NCBI GenBank assembly: GCA_030062745.1
Contig: CP099842.1
Location: forward strand, 9,741,838-9,805,837
Source of the DNA: Capitulum mitella
Taxonomy: Eukaryota; Arthropoda; Thecostraca; Pollicipedomorpha; Pollicipedidae
Direction: 5' to 3'
DNA length: 64,000 nt
The position numbers and the translations under genes are program-made. Numbering within the stretch: the first letter of the stretch is position 1; every line of letters starts with the position of its first letter. Positions 1 through 9,261 of the stretch are shown one piece after another. Below the pieces are notes generated by a model, which saw only the letters and a list, made by a program, of their open reading frames with translations, was not told the DNA's origin and made no database searches.

Positions 1-320
1 GGAGACGTAACCGCGAAAATATGCGGATTTCGTTTCGCGTGCAACGCTGATTCCGGACATGGAGTCAAAACCAGCTCGGACCCTATCGCAGGTTTTGCTC
101 CGGTAGAACCCGGACATCTCGTCGAGAGTGACGCTGATGTCAGACACCAGCACGGCAGGTCCGTCGTTCCGTGCTGCTCCCACACTAATCGCACGCATGC
201 TCCTCGGCATGCAGTTTGAAGCTGCATCCGGTGCCAGACGTCGGTTGAATGTTTCCGAGCTTCGCAGAGTACCAGCGACGGTCGCCCAGGCGCAGGCACG
301 GGATGCCCAGGCGAGACTAA

Positions 321-349
321 GATCACCCGGGCGGGGACGCCGGGTGATC
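321..349. repeat. Perfect 10-bp inverted repeat (hairpin)
   Basis: GATCACCCGG and CCGGGTGATC flank a 9-base GC-rich loop. The stem lies inside a degenerate GC-rich tandem region, so it may be a by-product of repeat expansion. Confidence 0.6.
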
Positions 350-1422
350 TGACCGGGAGGGGGGGGGGGCACGGGCACCCAGATGAAGCGCTGACGCCCG
401 GGCGGAGACATTGGGTACCCAGAGGGAGTCGCGGGACATTGGGCGGAGGCAGGGAAATCTCGGCGGAAGCGCGGGACACCCAGGCGGGAGCACGAGACTT
501 GGCTCAGCAGAGGAGGAGAGGGTTACTTGGCGACACAGGCTACAACACGTGACACATGGATATCTAAAACGCAGTATGCACTCTGTAACTTACAATGTTA
601 GACACGATTTGTTTCAAACGTTAAATCCGGTGTGAAATGACTCATAAGCCTCCAAACGGACGAAGGATCTTATTATTATATTTTTTAGATTGATGCAGAA
701 AACTGGACCAGGTACAGCTTGTGATAGGGCGTTGTCTGAAATTCCACTATGCGTCAGCAACAGCGTGCTTGAGATGTGAGTTTCCACCAGTGACAGGCCC
801 CATGTCGCTAGTCCTTTTCGCCCGCCATACTCTAAACTAAATCTTGGTTTCTCCTTCGGCTTCCGCCAAATTTGATGCTCTGTCTTTATCCGGAATGCCA
901 CACTCATACAAAGCCAACGATGCACAAGTTGAACCAGAAAGTGAAGTGCTCTAATGGAAATCGAAATGAAATATTCTCAAGATGCTCTTCATAGTGTTCA
1001 GCCGAAAATATTCTAGTCAGCTGCCTCGCGCGGCCTGATCTGATGAAATCTGACGGCCGCACCAAAGTCGATGCAAATCTGAAAGACTTGCGCTCAGTAG
1101 CAAAATTAACTTGTATTATTTATTTATTATTTATTAATCATTCTTCCCACATTCGACGGTTTACTGTGGGAGTCCATCATTTTCACTGAGACGTCGATGT
1201 GACACTTACAGCTATTGTCCAGTGGTCTTGGTTATTGAGACAACTGTGCAGAGTCATGCGCTCGACAGGTGAACGAATTACGTCGGTTGGCCACAGGTGC
1301 GATGACGTCACGAGCCATCCAGCGTCAACGACTGCACATAACGGGCTGGAAACGACCCCCTGCGTCTCCTTACTGTCGGCGCTGCCTACAGATAGGGATC
1401 CATGATGTTCCGCGCTAAGAAC

Positions 1423-1428
1423 TTTATT
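1423..1428 (-). terminator. Candidate polyadenylation signal, deadenylase gene
   Basis: The plus-strand TTTATT reads AATAAA on the minus strand. It is the first canonical hexamer I found downstream of the deadenylase stop, but it is 2.9 kb away. A non-canonical nearer signal is equally possible, so this is a weak call. Confidence 0.2.
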
Positions 1429-3739
1429 GTCTGATGGTGACAGTGCAACATAGAAGACATGATGAAACAACACCAACGTGGAGTTCAGCATCTCCAGTTC
1501 AGCTGGACAAAGCCAGAGCTGGCTCTCCGCCCAACAGCCGTACACCACAGCCATATGTCGGGGACAGGTGCAGCAACAGACACTTAGGATTACCTGCAAC
1601 CTGACAGATGCACCTGCAAACCGTACATCATCCACCACACAACACTATGTCTAAAACGACCGCTTCGACTGATCTTAGGAACAAAACATGTGTGTCCGTG
1701 ACAATGCTGTTCTAACATTCAAAGAGGTACACCTGGAATGCGCCACACAAACACAAATACCCAAAATTGGTCGGGAAACCTCGTTACTGCTAGTCATGCG
1801 TCATTTCCAATCACATCGTACGCGTTATCGAACGAACACTGACCACCGATCATCGGTTAGTCATCGCCATAAAAAGATATATAGGAAAAAGTCGGTAAAC
1901 GGACAATCGCATTAATTAGGCGCGCAGTTCGTAATACGCCAATGACGATACACGGCAAAGTCACAATGAGCGCAGAACTCTGCCACGCAGCCCAACACAA
2001 ACCACAGCCAACGCCAGATCGTGTGACACAGTAAAACCATAACCAGGACTTTTTGAAACCACCTGCCTGAGCCCACAATGGTCGGACAAAACAAGCCGGT
2101 CTGCCTTCCACACTGGCCCTTAGACAGATTCTTTGGCGAACACATGTTGCCAAGAAACGTGCGGATTCGAAAAGTTTGCCTACGAACGAGGACACAGGTG
2201 CCAGAAAACGTCGGGCCAGCCGAGTAGCTGTCCTACACAACAGCTGTCAAAGCCACTCACAAGCCACTCACACGGCCACCAGGTTTGTGGCGTACAAAGA
2301 AGGGAAAGACCTGACACAACCTAAGCTTCCCTGAAAACCCTTTGATATTCAGTCCTCGAATACAAATCGTACAGCCTGAATTAAACAAGTTCTTGATGGG
2401 CAGCGAAAAACACCAGGAAAAACGTCAGGTAAACAGCCAGCTAACAAGAGCGCTAGTAGCAACTAGGAAAACCTTATCAACTAGGAACCACCATCAATTC
2501 ACGCTACGCTGAGGGCTTTTCAGAGGAGATGTTTACTGAGGCGGACTAGTCACGTGCTGTCCGGACGCGGCAGTCCCCGTCACAGCCTTGCCTGGGAGAA
2601 CACTGTTCTGCTCCACGCGGCCGACAGACATCGATGCGCTGAGGTTCTGATTAAACGCCCGCCGCCGGACAGCAGCGCCACCTACAGCAGATGTCTGGCC
2701 ACCTCTGTCGCGACTCATCGCGGGGCGCCGGACAGAGTTCGGTGGCAGAACGCTGCGACTCACACCTACCGGAGGCTGCGTTGTAATCGTCACTGGACTC
2801 CTTCACAGCAGGCTCAGTGGGTCCTGACGTCTTACGCCGCTGAAACCGAAACAACACGCGGTAAGGTATCACACGATCCAACGAGCGGCGGCCGGACTTT
2901 CGGCTGGCAACGGCCTGCGGCCAGTGGTCCGTTTCCAGGAGATCTCACTACTGCAGCAGTGCACACGTACGAGCCACAAAGCCAGTCCATGAGCCAGTGC
3001 ACTGGCCCACCGAAATTCGGAACACAGCTCTCGGGGGGGGGGGGGGGCTGGGCATGAAACTTCCCATGGGCAGAGACTCAGTTCACCACAAATGACGGCA
3101 CGCGCGGCCAGCCAGAAATACACACAAATTACAAAAAGACAATGCAGCAATAAATGCGGCTGAGTAGCGGTATCGAACAGAATCTTACAGTCATATTCAA
3201 GACAGACTCCTGCTTAGGAAACGCAAGTCGCGTACCTCTCCACTTACCAACAACCGTAAAGGGTCTGGACTCAAGTTGCCCAATGTTTCTGCGCACTCCT
3301 ATGACTGAATCAAATGCCATGCCAAACCCATTAACGTCAAACCACAATGTGCGTTCAGTGACAAAGCTAAGAGAAGCTTTCCATTTTCCCCTGTGCGAGT
3401 ACCAGACATGCGCACCAACAGAAGCTCAAGACTTCAGTTATCGATGCTCTTAACTGCCAGGCTCATTTCGCGCCGGATCTTGCTGCGCAGGCGCCTGCCG
3501 CTGTGGAAGGCGAGTTCCTCCTTCCGGTCGGACCGGAGCCCCGGAGGCCGTCGGACCCAGAGCCGGGCGTTGTAATCACTGAACTGGCACGGCCTGTCAT
3601 TGTCCGCGGTTGGTAAAGGAGACCGTTCTGAGCCCCGCCCCCGAGAGCAGAAGCGGAGTTCGGATGAGATGCCATTGATTCACATCTCCGCGCTTTCGCC
3701 TGAGGTGAAGGGCGTCCCCCCAATACTCATATGCCCAGA

Positions 3740-4290
3740 GTTAGGCGGACGATGCTGCTGTCCTGAGTGACGCAGAGGTTATCATCAGCTGCTGTCCAGA
3801 GCTGGGCAGAGATTCCCATCTGCTGCTGTCCGGAGTCAGGTTCTTACCTGAGCAGTTCAGAGTTAGGGACGTTCTCACCCCTGCTGTTGTCCGGAGTCAG
3901 GTGGAGGTTCTCACCTGAGCAGTTCAGAGTTAGGGACGTTCTCACCTGTTGTTGTCTGGAGTCAGGTGAAGTTCTCACCAGATGCAGTTCAGTCAGGGGC
4001 GTTCTCACCTGCTGTTGTCCGGAGTCAGGTGGAGGTTCTCACCTGATGCAGTCCAGAGTCAGGGACGTTCTCACCTGCTGTTGTCCGGAGTCAGGTGGAG
4101 GTACTCATCCGATGCAGTTCAGAGCTAGGGACATTGTCACCTGCTGTTGTCCAGTTAGGTGGAGGTTCCCACCCGATGCGGTTCAGAGTGAGGGACGTTC
4201 TCACCTGTTGTTGTCCGGAGTCAGGTGGAGGTTCTCACCCGATGCAGTCCAGAGTGAGGGACGTTCTCACCTGTTGTTGTCCGGAGTCAG
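3740..4290. repeat. Minisatellite of 33/66-bp units with repeated 5' splice-donor-like motif
   Basis: The array consists of two alternating, related 33-bp half-units that make a 66-bp composite, with about eight composites in view and the leftmost ones degenerate. On the minus strand, which is the sense strand of the deadenylase gene, most half-units contain CAGGTGAGAAC, close to the U1 donor consensus CAG|GTRAGT. Seven copies match that string exactly (plus-strand GTTCTCACCTG) and several others differ by one or two bases. The rightmost unit contains the gene's TGA stop, so the array begins at the end of the coding region and fills the proximal 3' UTR. Because 66 is a multiple of three, a 177-codon plus-strand frame stays open through it; I regard that frame as an artefact. 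Confidence 0.9.
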
Positions 4291-4412
4291 GCGGATGTAG
4301 TCGGCTCGCCGGCCGATTCCTGCGAGCCGCCGCCATTGGCCAGGTACGGTGTACCCAGGCCGTACAGATGGCCACCGTACTTGGTGTCATCGATGTTGTC
4401 TTCGAAAAACAT
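4287..4412 (-). CDS. CNOT7: Deadenylase last coding exon and stop
   Basis: Forty-one codons plus TGA, beginning MFFEDNIDDTKYGGHLYGLG and ending in a short Gly/Ser/Thr-rich tail (EPTTSA). The acceptor is CTGTTTCAG. This exon has no long open frame of its own and was recovered by its match to the family C-terminus and by phase. Sixteen bases after the stop the sense strand reads CAACAG|GTGAGAA, a good cryptic donor and the first unit of the 3' minisatellite. Confidence 0.93.
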   Translation of the reverse strand: MFFEDNIDDTKYGGHLYGLGTPYLANGGGSQESAGEPTTSA

Positions 4413-7400
4413 CTGAAACAGAGGACGGTGCTGGCCGGTCAGATGGAGAAACAGAGGCAGGGTGGCCTAACAGATGGAGGAACAGGGCGGGGCTGGTCCG
4501 GGAATGGAGGAAGTGAAAGATGGCTGGACAGAGGTGGGACTGGCCTATCAGATGGAAGAGGCGCGTCTTTGATGAAATGAACAAAACGACGGGACAGACA
4601 ATCTTGAAGTGGAATACGCAGGGTAGCATATCGGCCTATGGACAGAGGATATTCCGCCCTGGACTGAAATTCCAGACCACAGAGCATTTCCAAATATGGA
4701 AAGCCGACAGTGTACTGAATAACTCTGCGATTCAGACAGCAGAGACAGTTCTCGAATGTCACAGCTGGATGTCCCACGGCACTGCCAGTGCCCTTTTTGG
4801 AGAACGCAAGCCACGAAATTTAACTACTGCAATAGTCTTCATAACTTCTTGTGTGAAATGTTACGGATTTATGTACATGGTGCAAAAATTTCGCGAGTTA
4901 GTGACCAACTGAACGATATTTGTGGGCGTCGACTTTGTCCTTGCGCGTGCCCAGGCAACTACAAACAACCACAAAACTCACTCATGGCATGAGGCAAACG
5001 ATACCAAACTTAAATGCCCTGCCTGTCTCGCACCAGGACAGGGCGGCCGTCTTTCTCAGCCACGGCTTGCACAACGGGTGGGCGGAACAGATGGCCGGGC
5101 CGGCGTCAACTGCTGTACAGGCGCCCACTGACCTCCCTCATCTTGAAGAAGGCAGCGCCCGTCAGCAGGCTGTCGCTGCCGGCCTGGTGCTGCGGCCCGA
5201 CCCTCTCCAGCTCCAGCTGCTCGGCCAGCTGCCGACAGCGGAGCACGCTCCAGCACCGGCCATGGTCGGGAGCTGTGCAGCTCCGTACCACAACTCCACA
5301 CTAAGTCTTCACCGCCGGAGCATAACGCTTTGCGAACCGCAGAAACTGGCCAAATGGTGGCAATTAACATTGAGGAAATTAGGCCCCTTTAACACATAGA
5401 TACACAAAAAGGCCATTTCATCTAGGCGCATTCCACGTACACGGAACTCACATACCAGAACGACGTAATGACAGACGAGATAACAAATCCGAGCTGTGTA
5501 ACGACAGACAAAGCACAAAAGCAGGGTATCGGCACACATCAGCATCCTGTTACGACAGACGCAGAGATGGCAAATATGAACAGTGCAACGACAGACACAC
5601 AGATCACGGATCAGAACTGTGCAAACGCATACACAGACACATACACGGATCAGCTTCGTGCAACCACAGATACAGATCTCACGGATCTGCAACGTGAAAC
5701 GACATGCACAAATCTAACGGATCGGCATCGTGGAACGACAGACATAGTCCATACTCAACAATATAATGCAATCACACTTACGGATTTCACAGATCACCGT
5801 GCCTTCGACAGCAAGCGCAACCTAAACAAGTTACATCACACAGTTCAGTGCCGGTCTGCTGGCAAACGCTACGCCATACAGCTAAGTAACCTGACACCAA
5901 GACCTGCGATAAGCGATAGGGCCTCAAAAGTAACACCAAAGGACACCGCGACGGACAGGAAGAATCAGCTCTCACCTCTTGCAAGCCGCCTTTCAAGTTT
6001 TTGCAGGACTTCATGAGATACTTGACATCGTACATCGTTGGGAAGTACATCCGTAAGAGTTCGAAGAATTCCGACTCCTCTTGAGGAAGGTTTTGGTTCG
6101 TGAGGATCTTCAGAAGATACCCAAAATCATATCCGCTGCAGCGTACCACACAATGTTGTTGTCCCCTGTTACCACATAACGGGGCAATCGCAAACTAAAA
6201 CAATGAAATAAGCGATCAGACACACCAGCCATAAACATGGCATTTAGCATTTCATAATAATTCATGCAAATGCTTCAATCGTATTTCACAGCGCCCAAGG
6301 CGAGGACAGAGATCGAACATACTGGAAAAATCGCAACGGCCTGTGTTCTGGTCTGGTCTTTGGTCTCTGCATATCAAACATCACGAAGGATTGGACAATG
6401 AACAGGAAGACGGACGACAAAGGAGCAACTCAGTGTACCAAAACCACACAATGTTCCATGCCACACAGCGGAATGTGCGATATGAACACAAACAATACCA
6501 ACATGTCCCAAATGACACAAAACTAAGTTGCGTGATCATCGCACAACAAAAAGCACCAATTTCGAATAAGCACGGACATCTATAAGCCGGCGCAATGCTG
6601 AAAGACCTGCTGTAGCAGCAGACCCAGCATTTCTCGCCACCCGTTTCCAGGGCTGGGCCATCACAAAACCAGCGAAGAGATCACCCAGGCCAAACCGCAA
6701 ACAGCCAGCAGATGAGACCAGCATTTCCAGTCGAACGGCTCCACACACAACCACTGGACGGCGGACGGTACCACCAGTTGGCAAGAGAGACCCGCTCGTC
6801 ACCAGGGCCCACCTGTGGAAGGAAATCCACTTGACGTCGTCCATGAGCACCACGCCGGAGGTGGTGATGAGCTCGGCGAACTCCAGCGGCTCGATCCCCT
6901 CGTTGTCGTGCACCGGAAACTGGATGCCGGACTTCTGTAGCAGATCGATGCTCTCCTGCGCGTACATGTCCTCGCTGGAAACGGACGGCGACAACCGGCG
7001 GTGAGCGTCAACTCCCACTGAGGCACATCCTACTGTCCAGACCCCTAAAATGCTGGGCGAGGAAAACTACGGACCCTTTCCGCACTGTGCACGTGTTTGC
7101 AACCCCTATCCGGTGCGCAGGGAAACCACGGAAAGCTGATGAGGAGAAACTTCCAAACATACAACAACCATTAAAACTACGCATGGCGCCCTGTTATACT
7201 TTTAAGCAGTCGACGCTAAGCGAGTTGCCACCTTTTTCGCCTGGCCATACCTATGTCTCAATGACCCTTGTCAAAAACCAGACTATAAGGCAGGAGGGCA
7301 ACGTCTAACAGACCACTATATCAGCCCGAAGAAAATGGAGGCGGCGAGCAATGCGCAGACAGTCGAAACTAAGAGACAATGAACTGTAAAACGACAAGCA

Positions 7401-9261
7401 GACTTCTCGTACAGAATATGGGGTGAGACAATGTTCTCTCCCTCAGCCCGCAGTGTACGAGTAAACTCGTAACGGACACCGTGTGAGCACGGTTGCCCTC
7501 ATCAGCCCCTACATTCAAGCAGCGCCAGTTCGGCGGCGTCACTCACACGAGGTTGAACTTGAAGTTGAACTGCCACGTGGTGATGGGCTGCGGAGTTCGG
7601 CCGTGCTCGTCGAAGAAGGTGACGCCCAGCTGGATCATCTTCAGGTGGTCGACGTTGCAGCGGCGCAGCTGGTACTCATAGTCCTGCGCGCTACGGAACT
7701 CACCGATCGGCCGCGCCACCACTCCCGGGAACTCCGTGTCCTGCAGACACATGGTCCGGTCAGACGGCAGCCACCACTCCCGGGAACTCCGTGTCCTGCA
7801 GACACATGGTCCGGTCAGACGGCAGCCACCATCCCGGGAACTCCGTGTCCTGCCGAGACATGGTCCGGTCAGACGGCAGCCACCACTCCCGGGAGCTCCG
7901 TGTCCTGCAGACACATGGTCCGGTCAGACGGCAGCCACCACTCCCGGGAGCTCCGTGTCCTGCAGACACATGGTCCGGTCAGACGGCAGCCACCATCCCG
8001 GGAACTCCGTGTCCTGCCGAGACATGGCCCGGTCAGACGGCAGCCACCACTCCCGGGAACTCCGTGTCATGAGCGGTGAGGGGTCACACAACTGCACATG
8101 CACTCCCAACCTGGGTTCGAGTCCAAAACAGTCTGACTCCGAGTCTGAGTCAGGATGCCTTGAGCCCGAGCCTCAGCCCGATTTAGCGTCTCTCAGATTT
8201 CATGATTCTGATTGCGACTCCAAGTCATACCGAAAAGTTGTCTCCGAGTCCGAATCCGAGAGGATTAGGCTTGAGTTCCGAGTCCGAGCCAAAAGCGGGT
8301 CCAGTTTGCCCATGTTCCGTGCAATTTCTTTGTCGCTTCGGTAAATGCAATATGCTAAATAACATTTGCGCTACATTATACATGGACCTAAAAGTCAACG
8401 GTCAATTCTTTATATATTTTTTCATCTTTCTTCAACAAATATGCGAACTATTTCAAGTCTATGGTGCACATATGCCACTAATGATAACCAGGGTTGACAT
8501 GAGCTTAGATATCAATGTGGTTCAAGCGATGTGGTCTGCGTCGTCTTTTTCCCCGAAGGTAGTACATTTTCGTCTCTGAGCATGAAAACTGTCCAAGTCT
8601 TTAATATCCATAAATCCATGGTGATGACTGCGACCCACATGTGCTCAGATAATAATGAGCTTCAGCCATGTCGATTGCCCTTCTGCGCTTTTCTCAAGCC
8701 CTATGTTATTAGCTCAATTATTTATTGAGCTAACTATCAAGCCCTATATCATTTGCATATTAGTTCAATTCAGAACAAACTGTACTTTCCGTCAGGTCTG
8801 GTTCTCACTTGGCTGAGCCTGAATTCCATTCAAGCTCTATTTAAGTTCGGGCCTGAGTCCGAATCATGCACTGCCTGCAGTTTTTCTAGTTTGAGTCTGA
8901 ATCTGATTACGAGTTCAGTCTTTAGTGAATTGTGAATGTGAACCCAAGAACAGTCCTAGGGAATTTTGAGTCGATTCAGTGTTGCACGCAAAGGAAAATC
9001 ACATAATTCCATATTTTTCCCCTACTAGAGAGTCATTTTCATCAATACTCTGTCGCCGCCACATGGCCCTGTTTGTTCTCACCATGGCCACATATTTGTA
9101 GGTCTGGGCGACCCGGCGGATGTGTTCGAACTCTCTGTCCAGGTTGTAGGCCCACACCTCGCGGATGCCACACTCCTCGTTGCTGGGCGTGCGCTGGATG
9201 CCGCTGTGTGACGTCACCGGCCAGGAGGTGGCCAGCGCCGCGGCCGGCCAGGAGCCGCCCT
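4287..9261 (-). CDS. CNOT7: CCR4-NOT complex deadenylase, CNOT7/8 (Pop2/CAF1) family; six coding exons
   Basis: This is the catalytic CAF1 subunit of CCR4-NOT, a DEDD-type 3'-5' exonuclease that shortens mRNA poly(A) tails, mainly in the cytoplasm. Coding exons in transcript order are 9083-9261, 7547-7740, 6813-6974, 5976-6135, 5133-5228 and 4287-4412. All five joins keep phase and together give about 305 codons, against roughly 285-300 for the family. Family landmarks appear in order: NEECGIREVWAYNLD, DTEFPGVVARP (catalytic Asp and Glu), EDMYAQESIDLL, SGYDFGYLL (third acidic residue), YDVKYLMKSCKNLKGGLQE, GPQHQAGSDSLLTG (catalytic His and last Asp) and the C-terminal FFEDNIDDTKYGGHLYGLG. All catalytic residues are present, so the protein should be active. 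The first exon seen begins at an acceptor, so the start codon lies upstream in an exon I could not place. CNOT7 versus CNOT8 is a vertebrate distinction; most invertebrates have one gene. Confidence 0.95.
5133..5228 (-). CDS. CNOT7: Deadenylase exon 5
   Basis: Thirty-two codons, LAEQLELERVGPQHQAGSD to AFFKMRE, containing the catalytic His and final Asp of the DEDDh signature. The acceptor is TGTCGGCAG and the donor GTCAGT. A CA-rich minisatellite fills much of the intron between this exon and exon 4. Confidence 0.95.
5468..5800. repeat. Degenerate CA-rich minisatellite in deadenylase intron 4
   Basis: Plus-strand ACGACAGACA- and ACGGATC-type blocks recur about every 40-50 bases with much decay, giving a Thr/Asp-rich open frame at 5468-6016 that I do not consider a gene. 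It lies wholly between exons 4 and 5 of the deadenylase gene. Confidence 0.7.
5976..6135 (-). CDS. CNOT7: Deadenylase exon 4
   Basis: It encodes SGYDFGYLLKILTNQNLP, which carries the third DEDD acidic residue, through KYLMKSCKNLKGGLQE. Donor GTGAGA follows the GAG codon. The join to exon 5 reads LQE-LAEQLELE, with Leu where Val is usual. Confidence 0.95.
6813..6974 (-). CDS. CNOT7: Deadenylase exon 3
   Basis: It encodes EDMYAQESIDLLQKSGIQF through DDVKWISFH. Acceptor TTTCCAG and donor GTGGGC border it. The terminal AG joins the C of exon 4 to give the Ser of SGYDFGY, as in other CAF1 proteins. Confidence 0.95.
7547..7740 (-). CDS. CNOT7: Deadenylase exon 2 with catalytic DTE motif
   Basis: The exon starts exactly at GAC-ACG-GAG (Asp-Thr-Glu), the first two acidic metal ligands of the DEDD nuclease, and runs to TWQFNFKFNL. 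The donor is GTGAGT; the split codon rejoins as Val before EDMYAQ. The acceptor CTGCAG and the first ~25 bases of the exon are the innermost copy of the upstream minisatellite, so at least five further acceptor copies compete at 54/55-bp steps. Confidence 0.93.
7719..8068. repeat. 54/55-bp minisatellite carrying the exon 2 splice acceptor and DTE codons
   Basis: Seven copies of the block have their exon-start base at 7740, 7795, 7849, 7904, 7959, 8013 and 8068, so steps of 55, 54, 55, 55, 54 and 55. On the sense (minus) strand a unit reads TCTGCAG|GACACGGAG and continues through the codons for D-T-E-F-P-G-V-V, then unrelated sequence. Copies at 7849 and 8013 have TCTCGGCAG instead, and two copies have DTELPG. 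The outermost copy has lost the AG. Only the 7740 copy continues into exon 2; in the others the frame meets TGA three codons after GVV. Confidence 0.95.
8115..8300. repeat. Degenerate hexanucleotide repeat, TCCGAG type
   Basis: Imperfect TCCGAG/TCTGAG blocks occur at 8130-8160 and 8215-8300, with related words at 8850-8920. All lie in intron 1 of the deadenylase gene. Confidence 0.55.
9083..9261 (-). CDS. CNOT7: Deadenylase exon 1 of those seen (N-terminal)
   Basis: It ends with KYVAM followed by the donor GTGAGAAC at 9082-9075, just before the catalytic DTE in the next exon. The acceptor chosen is TCTGTCTGCAG at 9262-9272, giving a split codon (G|AG). Its first ~30 residues, before NEECGIREVW, are weakly conserved and serine/alanine rich. 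Alternatives are an acceptor nearer the conserved block (CACACAG at about 9211) or an ATG in the same frame at 9382. The left edge is firm; the right edge is not. Confidence 0.8.

Larger units (their letters stand above)
1..3735. other. Non-coding 3' flank of the deadenylase gene
   Basis: I see no supported gene here. Positions 270-500 carry a degenerate GC-rich repeat built on a GGGACACCCAGGCGGG-like motif, with a run of Gs near 360-370. An AT-rich stretch lies at about 1110-1140, and a second run of Gs at about 3040-3053. The open frames here are short, overlap on both strands and match no family I recognise, including a 151-codon minus-strand frame at 1183-1638. Part of this stretch may be transcribed as 3' UTR of the neighbouring minus-strand deadenylase gene. 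Confidence 0.5.

Noticed and set aside
1183..1638. 151-codon minus-strand frame
   Set aside because: No recognisable domain, overlaps a plus-strand frame, AT-rich flank with no promoter or splice context.
3740..4290. CRISPR-like array
   Set aside because: Regular repeats but no unique spacers; contiguous minisatellite in a eukaryotic gene.
3767..4580. Plus-strand repeat proteins of 177 and 161 codons
   Set aside because: The 66-bp unit is a multiple of three, so stops are absent by chance. The other strand holds the real exon and 3' UTR.
5468..6016. 182-codon Thr/Asp-rich plus-strand frame
   Set aside because: Derived from the CA-rich minisatellite and running into deadenylase exon 4 on the opposite strand.
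7483..8344. Plus-strand frames of 198 and 202 codons with a repeated SRELRVLQTHGPVRRQPP-like motif
   Set aside because: Translation of the acceptor minisatellite on the wrong strand, overlapping deadenylase exon 2.
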